This document shows, one piece after another, positions 16,504-24,114 of a DNA stretch of 64,000 bases. Location of the stretch: the NCBI RefSeq assembly GCF_905397375.1, contig NZ_CAJPVG010000012.1, positions 1 through 64,000 of the forward strand, read 5' to 3'. The position numbers and the translations under genes are program-made. Under the pieces are notes generated by a model. The model ran no database searches. It was not told where the DNA came from and saw nothing but the letters and a program-made list of their open reading frames with translations. Origin of the DNA: Ralstonia mannitolilytica. Lineage in GTDB: Bacteria; Pseudomonadota; Gammaproteobacteria; Burkholderiales; Burkholderiaceae. Each line of letters opens with the position of its first letter. The stretch's first letter is position 1.

Positions 16504-17052
16504 ATGGACGCGAAGAAATGCTCGGAAGCACCCACTGAAATGCCGCGCGCTGGCATTGCAGCGGGCGGCGCGGATTCGCTGGAGGCGTCCATCCGCCGTG
16601 CGCAGGAAGTGCTGTCTGCCGTGTCCGCACGGCTGGCGAGCCGAGGGCCCGCCGCTGGTCCCGCCGCCGAGCGCTTCATCGAGGCCGACGCCATGCAGCC
16701 CGCCGAGGCGCGCGCCGTGGCCGAGCGGTGCATGGCGGGCGAGCCGCAGGACGCCGCGCAACTGGCGCGGGCATTTTCCACGTTGCTTGGGCAGATCGAT
16801 GCGCTGGAGGCCGACCAGGCCGGCCGGCGCCGCGTGCTGCGGCAGTGGATGGTGAGCCAGCTCACCTACAAGATGCTGTATCTGCATTACACCGGACAGG
16901 ATCCGGCGGTGCCGCCTCGCGCGTTGCGGGCGCAGAAGGAGCGGGTGAAGGCGCGGGTTGCGGCGTTGCTCGACGCCGGGCGCTCCTACGCCGATGTGCG
17001 CCTGACCGATCTGCGCTTTGCCGAAGACGACAGCGCAGACGGCCAGGCCTAG
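16504..17052 (+). CDS. Hypothetical protein, 182 residues
   Basis: I do not recognise this protein. It is Ala/Arg-rich, soluble-looking and mostly helical, with no membrane segment or signal peptide. The best-conserved-looking block is VSQLTYKMLYLHYTGQDPAVP near residues 118-138, followed by a basic segment (RAQKERVKARVAALLDAG) and an acidic C-terminus. The ATG is preceded by GGAGG at good spacing and by a credible promoter, so the gene is probably real. It converges on another unknown gene, with only 3 bp between stops. Confidence 0.65.
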   Translation: MDAKKCSEAPTEMPRAGIAAGGADSLEASIRRAQEVLSAVSARLASRGPAAGPAAERFIEADAMQPAEARAVAERCMAGEPQDAAQLARAFSTLLGQIDALEADQAGRRRVLRQWMVSQLTYKMLYLHYTGQDPAVPPRALRAQKERVKARVAALLDAGRSYADVRLTDLRFAEDDSADGQA

Positions 17053-17055
17053 GCG

Positions 17056-17448
17056 TCATTCCTCGTCGTCGTCCGGCTCGGAGTCGAGGAATTCGCGGCG
17101 GGCCAGCCAGTCGGCGATCGCCTCGTCGCAGGCTTTCTTCAGCTTGGCCTTGCTGTCCACCTTGTCGAACAGCGTGAAGTTCATCAGCGCCAGGCCCAGA
17201 TCGGTGATGTAGAACATGCGCTTCGGGTTGTCGAAGTGGACGATCCGGCCGTCGATACCGGCGTCGTCTTCCGGCTCGGCGGGGGCGTCTTCGAGTTCGA
17301 CCACGCGGCACGTAAAGCGCGGCGCGCGGGTGTGGGTCAGGTATTCGAACTCATCGTGCGACACTTCGCCGGACGGTGTGACGGCAATGGCGAACCCCCA
17401 GATAAAGCGCGGGGTCGGCAGATCCGACAGCTCGTCGATTTCATCCAT
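17056..17448 (-). CDS. Hypothetical protein, 130 residues, acidic
   Basis: Not recognised. It is strongly acidic, with clusters of Asp/Glu at the N-terminus (MDEIDEL), middle (EDAPAEPEDDAG) and C-terminus (SEPDDDEE). There is a compact hydrophobic core, including RFIWGFAIAVTPSGEVSHDEF and RMFYITDLGLALMNFTLFDKV. No membrane segment or signal is present. It is transcribed away from the NUDIX gene and convergent with the gene at 16504. The high acidity and small size would suit a partner protein, but no function is implied. Confidence 0.65.
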   Translation of the reverse strand: MDEIDELSDLPTPRFIWGFAIAVTPSGEVSHDEFEYLTHTRAPRFTCRVVELEDAPAEPEDDAGIDGRIVHFDNPKRMFYITDLGLALMNFTLFDKVDSKAKLKKACDEAIADWLARREFLDSEPDDDEE

Positions 17449-17466
17449 CCTTGTTTCTCCAGTCTG

Positions 17467-18375
17467 ATGACGGCTTGTATGAACGGCGCATTATCGCGCA
17501 GGAACAACACATTATGGCGCGGCGCAGAGCGTGCAATGCACGCGCGCGACCCGCGCGTGAGGCGCGTGGCCGAAGGGCTGGCCGTCCGCAGCGCTTTTGA
17601 CGCCGATGCGCTGGTCCCGTGGATGGTGGCTGGCCAACCGGTCGGCTGGCTCAGCCGCGAACGTGCCGCGCTGCTTGCGCGCTGGCCGCGATGGTTCGAG
17701 GTGGGCGCATCGCGCGTCGACCTGGCGGACTCCCTGGCGAGCGAACCCGCCCGTACTGCCGCCCTGGACGAGGTCATCAGGCGCTTGGCCGAAGATGGCC
17801 ACGTGCGCGGCTGGCGCGACGAGCGCTTCCCCGTGGACACGGGCTGGGGAACGCCCGCGCTCGCGCTGATGGAGCGGGCCGCAGCGCGATTCTTTGGGAT
17901 ACGCACGTACGCGGCGCACATGAATGGCCTGATCGACGGCGCGCAGGCGATGTTCTGGCTGGCGCGCCGCGCCGACACCAAGCCGATCGACCCCGGCATG
18001 TGGGACAACCTCGTCGCCGGTGGCATCGGCTACGGTTTCGACGCACGCGGCGCGCTGGAGAAGGAGTGCTGGGAAGAGGCCGGCATCGGCGCCCAACTGT
18101 CGGCGCGGCTCGTTGCGCGCGGCACGCTCGACGTGTTGCGCGAAGTGCCGGAAGGCATCCAGAACGAAACGCTGTTCGCTTTTGACCTGACGTTGCCCCC
18201 CGACTTCATCCCCGCCAACCAGGACGGCGAGGTCGCGGGCCACCTGCGCGCCAGCCCCGACGCGGCGCTTGATATCATGGCGGACTGCGCGATGACGGTG
18301 GACGCCACGCTCGTCACCCTCGACGCCCTGGCGCGCCTGGAACCGCAACGGTTCGCGCCCGACAACAATACGTAA
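17467..18375 (+). CDS. NUDIX hydrolase with DUF4743-like N-terminal domain
   Basis: Residues about 145-260 hold a NUDIX fold with a box reading GGIGYGFDARGALEKECWEEAGI; the core KECWEEAGI fits REUxEExGU with Lys for Arg. The preceding about 130 residues (VGWLSRERAALLARWP) match the DUF4743 layout seen in thiamine-pyrophosphokinase-associated and Tnr3-like NUDIX proteins. It should hydrolyse a nucleoside diphosphate derivative; the exact substrate is unknown. The start is uncertain. ATG 17467 leaves only 18 bp to the divergent gene, while ATG 17536 would leave room for promoters and still keep both domains (279 residues). It ends 8 bp before purU. Confidence 0.78.
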   Translation: MTACMNGALSRRNNTLWRGAERAMHARDPRVRRVAEGLAVRSAFDADALVPWMVAGQPVGWLSRERAALLARWPRWFEVGASRVDLADSLASEPARTAALDEVIRRLAEDGHVRGWRDERFPVDTGWGTPALALMERAAARFFGIRTYAAHMNGLIDGAQAMFWLARRADTKPIDPGMWDNLVAGGIGYGFDARGALEKECWEEAGIGAQLSARLVARGTLDVLREVPEGIQNETLFAFDLTLPPDFIPANQDGEVAGHLRASPDAALDIMADCAMTVDATLVTLDALARLEPQRFAPDNNT

Positions 18376-18383
18376 GACGATTG

Positions 18384-19250
18384 ATGAGTCACTCCGGTTT
18401 CATTCTCACCCTGTCTTGCCCGGACCAGCCTGGCATCGTCCACGCCGTATCGGGCCTGCTGTTCGAGCAGGGCTGCAATATTCTCGATTCGGACCAGTTC
18501 GGCGACGAGTTCACGGGCCGCTTTTTCATGCGCGTCCATTTCGCTCCGCAGGGCCAGCCGCTCGACCTCGCGACGCTGCGCGAGCGCTTTGCGCCCATCG
18601 GCGACCGCTTCTCGATGCAGTGGGGCATGTTCGACGCCGCCATCAAGCCGCGCGTGATGATCCTCGTCTCGAAGATCGGCCACTGCCTGAACGACCTGCT
18701 GTTCCGGGCGCGGGCCGGCCAGCTGCCGATCGAGATCGCCGCCATCGTCTCGAACCACCGCGATTTCTACCAGCTCGCCGCGTCGTACGACGTGCCGTTC
18801 ATGCACCTGCCGCTGCTCAAGGCCACTGACGCCCAGAAGGCGCAGCAGGAAGCCCGCATCTGGGAAATCGCCCAGGAGCAGCAGATCGACCTGGTTGTGC
18901 TTGCGCGCTACATGCAGATCCTCTCGGACGATCTGTGCCGCAAGCTCGAAGGCCGCGCCATCAACATCCACCACTCGTTCCTCCCCAGCTTCAAGGGTGC
19001 CAAGCCGTATTACCAGGCGCACGAACGTGGCGTGAAGCTGATCGGCGCGACGGCGCACTACGTCACGGCCGACCTGGACGAAGGCCCGATCATCGAGCAG
19101 GAGATCGAGCGCGTGGACCACAGCATGGACCCGGAGCAGCTCACCGCCGTCGGCCGCGACGTGGAATGCGTGGCGCTGGCGCGCGCCGTCAAGTGGCATG
19201 CGGAACATCGCATCCTGCTCAACGGCCACAAGACCGTCGTCTTCAAGTAA
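18384..19250 (+). CDS. purU: Formyltetrahydrofolate deformylase
   Basis: Hydrolyses 10-formyl-THF to formate and THF, balancing one-carbon and purine/glycine metabolism. The 288-residue protein has an N-terminal ACT regulatory domain (FILTLSCPDQPGIVHAVSGL) and a C-terminal formyltransferase domain. Catalytic motifs are NIHHSFLPSFKGAKPY and ATAHYVTADLDEGPII, matching the Asn/His/Asp triad of PurU. I take the ATG at 18384; a TTG just before is also possible. It lies 8 bp behind the NUDIX gene and is followed closely by a dnaQ-like gene. Confidence 0.95.
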   Translation: MSHSGFILTLSCPDQPGIVHAVSGLLFEQGCNILDSDQFGDEFTGRFFMRVHFAPQGQPLDLATLRERFAPIGDRFSMQWGMFDAAIKPRVMILVSKIGHCLNDLLFRARAGQLPIEIAAIVSNHRDFYQLAASYDVPFMHLPLLKATDAQKAQQEARIWEIAQEQQIDLVVLARYMQILSDDLCRKLEGRAINIHHSFLPSFKGAKPYYQAHERGVKLIGATAHYVTADLDEGPIIEQEIERVDHSMDPEQLTAVGRDVECVALARAVKWHAEHRILLNGHKTVVFK

Positions 19251-19273
19251 TCCAGCCTCAGTAGGGAAGCGCG

Positions 19274-19999
19274 ATGCGACAGATCGTTCTCGATACCGAA
19301 ACCACCGGCCTGAACGCCGCCACCGGCGACCGCGTGATCGAAATCGGCTGCGTGGAAATGGTCAACCGGCGCCTCACCGGCCGCAATCTGCACTTCTACA
19401 TCAACCCGGAGCGCGAAATCGACGCCGGGGCGATGGCGGTGCACGGCATCACCAACGAGTTCGTGGCCGACAAGCCGAAGTTTGCAGAAGTCGTCGACGA
19501 GATCCGCGATTACGTGCAGGGCGCCGAGGCCATCATCCACAACGCCGCGTTCGACCTGGGCTTCCTCGACATGGAATTCCAGCGCCTGGGCCTGCCGACG
19601 TTCCGCGAGCACCTGTCGGGCCATATCGACACCCTGCTCGAAGCGCGCCGGATGTTTCCCGGCAAGCGCAACTCGCTCGACGCCCTGTGCGACCGGCTTG
19701 GCGTGAGCAACGCGCACCGCACCTTGCACGGCGCCTTGCTCGATGCCGAGCTGCTGGCCGAGGTCTATCTGGCGATGACGCGCGGCCAGAACACGCTCGT
19801 CATCGACATGCTCGAGACGGGCGAGGGCGCCCTGGCCGAGGCGGTGGCCGTCGACCTGAGCGCGCTGCAGCTGCCCGTGCTGCTCGCCACGGAAGCCGAG
19901 ATGGAAGCCCACGCCGGGGTGCTCAAGGACATCGACAAGGCCAGCGGCGGCAAGACGGTGTGGGCGCGGGAGATGCAAGACGCGGCGCCTGCCGCGTGA
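19274..19999 (+). CDS. dnaQ: DNA polymerase III epsilon subunit (3'-5' proofreading exonuclease)
   Basis: This 241-residue DEDDh exonuclease shows Exo I (DTETTGL, residues 7-13), Exo II (HNAAFDLGFLD) and Exo III (HGALLDAELLAEVY, with His and Asp). It removes misincorporated bases within the replicative polymerase core. The C-terminal extension of about 60 residues after the exonuclease domain is where epsilon binds the alpha subunit. GGGAAGCG precedes the ATG. No other polymerase gene is adjacent. Confidence 0.93.
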   Translation: MRQIVLDTETTGLNAATGDRVIEIGCVEMVNRRLTGRNLHFYINPEREIDAGAMAVHGITNEFVADKPKFAEVVDEIRDYVQGAEAIIHNAAFDLGFLDMEFQRLGLPTFREHLSGHIDTLLEARRMFPGKRNSLDALCDRLGVSNAHRTLHGALLDAELLAEVYLAMTRGQNTLVIDMLETGEGALAEAVAVDLSALQLPVLLATEAEMEAHAGVLKDIDKASGGKTVWAREMQDAAPAA

Positions 20000-20025
20000 T
20001 GCTCGAAAAAAGTGCGGTCGGGGTC

Positions 20026-20054
20026 TTTACACGATCGCGGCTTTTCGCCATAAT
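20026..20054 (+). promoter_or_regulatory. Promoter of tRNA-Val
   Basis: TTTACA (20026-20031) and CATAAT (20049-20054) are exactly 17 bp apart and end 18 bp before the tRNA. It lies in the gap after dnaQ. Confidence 0.65.
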
Positions 20055-20072
20055 CTCGTTTTCACCGCATTC

Positions 20073-20147
20073 GGGTGGTTAGCTCAGCGGTAGAGCACTG
20101 CCTTCACACGGCAGGGGTCACAGGTTCAATCCCTGTACCACCCACCA
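20073..20147 (+). tRNA. tRNA-Val (anticodon CAC)
   Basis: This is a 75-nt cloverleaf including encoded CCA: acceptor GGGTGGT pairs with ACCACCC, the D-loop has AGCTCAGCGGTAGAGC, the anticodon stem CTGCC/GGCAG encloses TTCACAC with anticodon CAC, and the T-arm is CAGGTTCAATCCCTG. It reads GTG codons. Confidence 0.96.
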
Positions 20148-20167
20148 AATTGGCGAGAAATCGCCCT

Positions 20168-20204
20168 AAAAGGCCCTCAGGCAATCGCCGAGGGCCTTTT
20201 TCTT
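20168..20204 (+). terminator. Terminator after tRNA-Val
   Basis: AAAGGCCCTC and GAGGGCCTTTTT form a strong hairpin around AGGCAATCGCC, followed by a T-run. It lies 20 bp past the tRNA. Confidence 0.88.
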
Positions 20205-20685
20205 TGTGTCCGCACCGGAATTGCCCAACGCCTTGCGTGGCAAAACTTCCTTTCCTGCGCAAAAAAACGACAACCCCGCCATGCCGGTGTCGGCCGTCTC
20301 GACGGTTGCCGGCTCGCTCCAGCCGGTTCAATCCTGCGCGCTCTGTTTTGAACAATGCGCTGTTGCGCGACGGCGAGAAGGCTTTCGCCGCAACGGGGAA
20401 AGCCCGCCGCCCACCCTGGCCATATCACGACGGCGTCGAACAACGAACGCAGGGATATCCCCATGCGGGCCGGCCCCCCAGACTGGGAACTCGCGCAGAC
20501 CGGTTACGTACCAATTGCACGGGGCGCACCGAAGACATCGTGGGTATGGTTTCTGCTGGACTCGGGGTGCCTGTCCGCTGTGGCGTTGGCGCCGATAGGC
20601 CATGCAGAGGGATTTGGCACTGCAGGGTGCAGAGCGCTAACGCGGCAACGATTGGCTGTGCACCGCTTTGGGTTCTCAACCGTTC
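20205..20685. other. Gene-free stretch between tRNA-Val and the prkA promoter
   Basis: About 480 bp hold no convincing gene. Several overlapping frames of 80-130 codons exist on both strands, but none has a ribosome site, a recognisable domain or protein-like composition. The DNA contains imperfect hairpins, for example around 20375-20405. It could be degraded mobile DNA next to a tRNA, a long regulatory region for the prkA operon, or an unrecognised small RNA. Confidence 0.4.
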
Positions 20686-20713
20686 TTGTGCTCACGGGCG
20701 ATTCGTCTACAGT
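20686..20713 (+). promoter_or_regulatory. Candidate promoter of prkA-yeaH-spoVR
   Basis: TTGTGC (20686-20691) and TACAGT (20708-20713) are 16 bp apart, giving a leader of about 83 nt. The GTCTACAGT context with C just before the -10 could also suit sigma-S, which would fit a stationary-phase operon. This is inference from sequence only. Confidence 0.4.
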
Positions 20714-20802
20714 GGAATTCAGCAACACCGGATTCAACGCACGCAAGAACTAGCCTGGCGCTCGCTCGACGGCGAACCCGGGAAGAAATCTACGGGGGAG
20801 AT

Positions 20803-22725
20803 ATGGATATTTTCCGCCACTACGCAACGCGTTTCGAAGCTCGCAAAGAGGACGAATACAGCATCCAGGAGTACCTGGACATCTGTAAGAAAGACCCGAC
20901 CGCTTATGCGACCGCAGCCGAACGCATGCTGGCCGCGATCGGCCAGCCCGAACTGGTGGACACGCATCATGATCCCCGGTTGTCGCGGCTGTTCTTCAAC
21001 AAGGTCATCAAGATCTATCCGGCCTTCCGGGAGTTCTACGGCATGGAGGATACGATCGAGCAGATCGTCTCCTTCTTCAAGCATGCCGCGCAGGGCCTGG
21101 AAGAGCGCAAGCAGATTCTTTACCTGCTCGGGCCCCCGGGCGGCGGCAAATCCTCGCTTGCCGAGAAGCTGAAGTCGTTGATGGAGCAGATTCCCATCTA
21201 CGCGCTCAAGGGCTCGCCGATACACGAGTCGCCACTCGGGCTGTTCTCGCCCGAGGAAGACGGCAAGATTCTGGAGGAGGACTATGGCATCCCGAAACGC
21301 TATCTGAACTCGATCGCTTCGCCGTGGGCGGTCAAGCGGCTGCACGAGTTCAATGGCGATATCACGCGTTTCCGGGTGGTGAAGCTGCATCCGTCGGTGC
21401 TGTCGCAGATTGCCATTTCCAAAACGGAGCCCGGCGACGAGAACAATCAGGACATTTCGTCGCTGGTGGGCAAGGTCGACATCCGCAAGCTGGAGGACTA
21501 TCCGCAGGACGATCCCGACGCATATTCGTATTCGGGCGGCCTGTGCCTGGCCAACCGCGGCCTGCTTGAATTCGTCGAGATGTTCAAGGCGCCGATCAAG
21601 GTCTTGCACCCGTTGCTGACGGCCACGCAGGAGGGCAACTACAAGGGCACCGAGGGCTTTGGCGCAATCCCGTTCGATGGCGTCATCCTCGCCCACTCGA
21701 ACGAGGCGGAGTGGCAGAGCTTCAAGTCCGACCGCAACAACGAGGCGTTCCTGGATCGCATTTACATCGTCAAGGTGCCGTACTGCCTGCGCGTGTCGGA
21801 CGAGGTCAAGATCTACGACAAGCTCTTGCGCAACAGCTCGCTGGCGGCCGCGCCGTGCGCGCCGAACACGCTCAAGATGATGGCGCAGTTCGCGGTGCTC
21901 ACCCGCATCAAGGAGCCCGAGAACTCGAACATCTTCTCGAAGATGCGCGTGTACGACGGCGAGAGCCTGAAGGATGTCGACCCGAAAGCGAAGTCGTATC
22001 AGGAGTACCGCGACTTTGCCGGCATCGACGAGGGCATGACGGGTTTGTCGACGCGCTTCGCCTTCAAGGTGCTGTCCAAGGTGTTCAACTTCGACGGGTC
22101 CGAGGTGGCGGCCAATCCGGTGCACCTGCTGTACGTGCTCGAACAGCAGATCGAGCGCGAGCAGTTCCCACCCGAGACGGAAGCCAAGCTGATGTCGTAC
22201 ATCAAGGAGTACCTGACGACGCCTTATGTGGAGTTCATCGGCAAGGAGATCCAGACTGCGTATCTGGAGTCGTATTCGGAGTACGGGCAGAACATCTTCG
22301 ACCGGTACGTCGTGTTCGCCGACCTGTGGATCCAGGATCAGGAGTACCGCGACCCGAACACCGGTGAGATTCTCGACCGCAGTGCACTGAACGACGAGCT
22401 GGAAAAGGTCGAGAAGCCTGCGGGCATTTCCAATCCGAAGGACTTCCGCAACGAGATCGTCAATTTCGTGCTGCGCGCACGTGCCAAGAACGGGGGCAAG
22501 AACCCGAACTGGACGAGCTACGAGAAGCTGCGCATGGTGATCGAAAAACGGATGTTCTCGACGACGGAAGATCTGCTGCCCGTGATCTCGTTCAACGCCA
22601 AGTCGTCGCATGACGACAAGGAAAAGCACGAGAACTTCGTCAACCGGATGGTCGAGAAGGGCTACACCCAGAAGCAGGTGCGCCTGCTGGTGGAGTGGTA
22701 TCTGCGCGTGAGAAAGTCGTCTTAG
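20803..22725 (+). CDS. prkA: PrkA-type serine protein kinase / AAA ATPase
   Basis: This 640-residue stress kinase is at full family length. It has a P-loop LGPPGGGKSSLAEKL (about residue 108) within an AAA-like domain, then the PrkA C-terminal kinase-like domain. E. coli YeaG and Bacillus PrkA act in stationary phase, nutrient stress and sporulation; some PrkA proteins are reported to behave as ATP-dependent proteases rather than kinases. GGGGGAG precedes the ATG. It leads a three-gene set with yeaH and spoVR, a pairing conserved across proteobacteria. Confidence 0.93.
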   Translation: MDIFRHYATRFEARKEDEYSIQEYLDICKKDPTAYATAAERMLAAIGQPELVDTHHDPRLSRLFFNKVIKIYPAFREFYGMEDTIEQIVSFFKHAAQGLEERKQILYLLGPPGGGKSSLAEKLKSLMEQIPIYALKGSPIHESPLGLFSPEEDGKILEEDYGIPKRYLNSIASPWAVKRLHEFNGDITRFRVVKLHPSVLSQIAISKTEPGDENNQDISSLVGKVDIRKLEDYPQDDPDAYSYSGGLCLANRGLLEFVEMFKAPIKVLHPLLTATQEGNYKGTEGFGAIPFDGVILAHSNEAEWQSFKSDRNNEAFLDRIYIVKVPYCLRVSDEVKIYDKLLRNSSLAAAPCAPNTLKMMAQFAVLTRIKEPENSNIFSKMRVYDGESLKDVDPKAKSYQEYRDFAGIDEGMTGLSTRFAFKVLSKVFNFDGSEVAANPVHLLYVLEQQIEREQFPPETEAKLMSYIKEYLTTPYVEFIGKEIQTAYLESYSEYGQNIFDRYVVFADLWIQDQEYRDPNTGEILDRSALNDELEKVEKPAGISNPKDFRNEIVNFVLRARAKNGGKNPNWTSYEKLRMVIEKRMFSTTEDLLPVISFNAKSSHDDKEKHENFVNRMVEKGYTQKQVRLLVEWYLRVRKSS

Positions 22726-22770
22726 GAGGAAAGCGCACCGGGCAGACCACTTTCAACAGAGGGCAGTCAC

Positions 22771-24033
22771 ATGGGCACGATCATCGATCGGCGGGAAAAC
22801 GGCGGCGGCAAGAGTGCCGTCAACAAGCAACGCTTCATCAAGCGTTACCGAGACCAGATCCGTCGCGCGGTGGCCAAGGCGGTCTCGGGCCGGAAGATCA
22901 TGGACATCGAGCAGAGCGGCCAGGTGTCCATTCCGGTGAAGGACATCTCCGAGCCCATGTTCCACCATGGCCCGGGCGGGCGCCGCGAGGGCGTTCACCC
23001 GGGCAACAAGGAGTTCATCCGCGGCGACAGCTTCGACCGCCCCCAGCAGGGCAGCGGCGGAACGGGCTCGCAGGCCAGCGACTCGGGCGAAGGCGAAGAC
23101 GACTTCATCTTCACGCTCTCGCGCGAGGATTTCCTCAACTTCTTCTTCGAAGACATGGCGCTGCCGGATCTGGCCAAGCGCAGCCTGGCCAAGATCGCGG
23201 AGGTGCGAAAGGTGCGCGCCGGTTTCTCGCTCGACGGCACGCCATCGAACCTGTCGATCCTGCGCACGATGCGCAGCTCGATCGGGCGGCGCATCGCGCT
23301 GTCCAGCCCCTACCAGCGCCGTCTGCACGAGCTCGAGCAGGAATACAACGAAGAACTGGAAAGGGACGGCCCCTACAGCCCGCATGCCCAGGCGCTGATG
23401 AAGGAAATGCGGCATCTGCGCGCGTGCCTGGACCGCGTGCCGTTCATCGAAAAACTGGACCTGCGCTACAACAATCGCGTGATGCGCAAGCGCCCGCAGG
23501 CCCAGGCCGTGATGTTCTGCGTGATGGACGTGTCGGGCTCGATGGACGAAACGCGCAAGGATCTCGCCAAGCGCTTCTTCATGCTGCTGTACCTCTTCCT
23601 GAAGCGGAACTACGAGCGCATCGACGTGGTGTTCATCCGCCACCACACGGTGGCCAAAGAGGTAAACGAAGAGGACTTTTTCCACTCGCGCGAATCGGGC
23701 GGCACGGTGGTGTCGAGTGCGCTCAAGCTCATGGCGGAAGTGATTCAGGAGCGCTATTCGCCAAGCCAATGGAACATCTATTGCGCACAGGCCTCGGACG
23801 GCGACAACTGGGCGGGCGATTCGGAGCTGTGCGCCAAGCTGCTGCGCGAGACGATCCTTCCGGTGACGCAGTACTACGCCTACGTGGAGGTGGTGTCCAC
23901 AGAACCGCAGAACCTGTGGGAGGAGTATCTTACGGTGAAAGCCGGGCACGACAACTTTGCAATGCAGCGCATTCTCAAGGCCGACGAAATCTATCCGGTG
24001 CTGCACGATCTGTTTCAGAAGCGCGCCGCCTGA
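22771..24033 (+). CDS. yeaH: YeaH/YhbH-family protein (DUF444, VWA-like domain)
   Basis: This 420-residue cytoplasmic protein has a basic N-terminal half with a long disordered GGTGSQASDSGEGEDD region. The C-terminal von Willebrand A-like domain has metal-site motif MDVSGSMDE (about residues 253-261, DxSxS) and a later ASDGDN. It is the invariable partner of PrkA; the VWA site suggests it is a substrate or adaptor of that ATPase/kinase, an arrangement like MoxR-VWA pairs. The 45-bp gap to prkA and the shared strand imply one transcript. Confidence 0.92.
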   Translation: MGTIIDRRENGGGKSAVNKQRFIKRYRDQIRRAVAKAVSGRKIMDIEQSGQVSIPVKDISEPMFHHGPGGRREGVHPGNKEFIRGDSFDRPQQGSGGTGSQASDSGEGEDDFIFTLSREDFLNFFFEDMALPDLAKRSLAKIAEVRKVRAGFSLDGTPSNLSILRTMRSSIGRRIALSSPYQRRLHELEQEYNEELERDGPYSPHAQALMKEMRHLRACLDRVPFIEKLDLRYNNRVMRKRPQAQAVMFCVMDVSGSMDETRKDLAKRFFMLLYLFLKRNYERIDVVFIRHHTVAKEVNEEDFFHSRESGGTVVSSALKLMAEVIQERYSPSQWNIYCAQASDGDNWAGDSELCAKLLRETILPVTQYYAYVEVVSTEPQNLWEEYLTVKAGHDNFAMQRILKADEIYPVLHDLFQKRAA

Positions 24034-24114
24034 GCGCGGCCAATCGCGCCGCCACGGCAACGCGCCCCACCCCGGCAATCATGCCGCGTGTGTGATGGAC
24101 CAACGGGAACGAGC

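Noticed and set aside
20614..20632. Possible sigma-54 promoter (TTGGCAC...GTGCAG) upstream of prkA
   Set aside because: The GG and GC elements are 11 rather than 10 bp apart, which normally abolishes sigma-54 recognition, and the -12 element is poor.
20463..20753. A 96-codon plus-strand frame starting MRAGPPDWELAQTG
   Set aside because: No ribosome site, no domain, unusual composition, and it overlaps the best prkA promoter.
20734..22629. A 631-codon frame antisense to prkA
   Set aside because: Same reason: a shadow of the real gene, with no ribosome site or recognisable motif.
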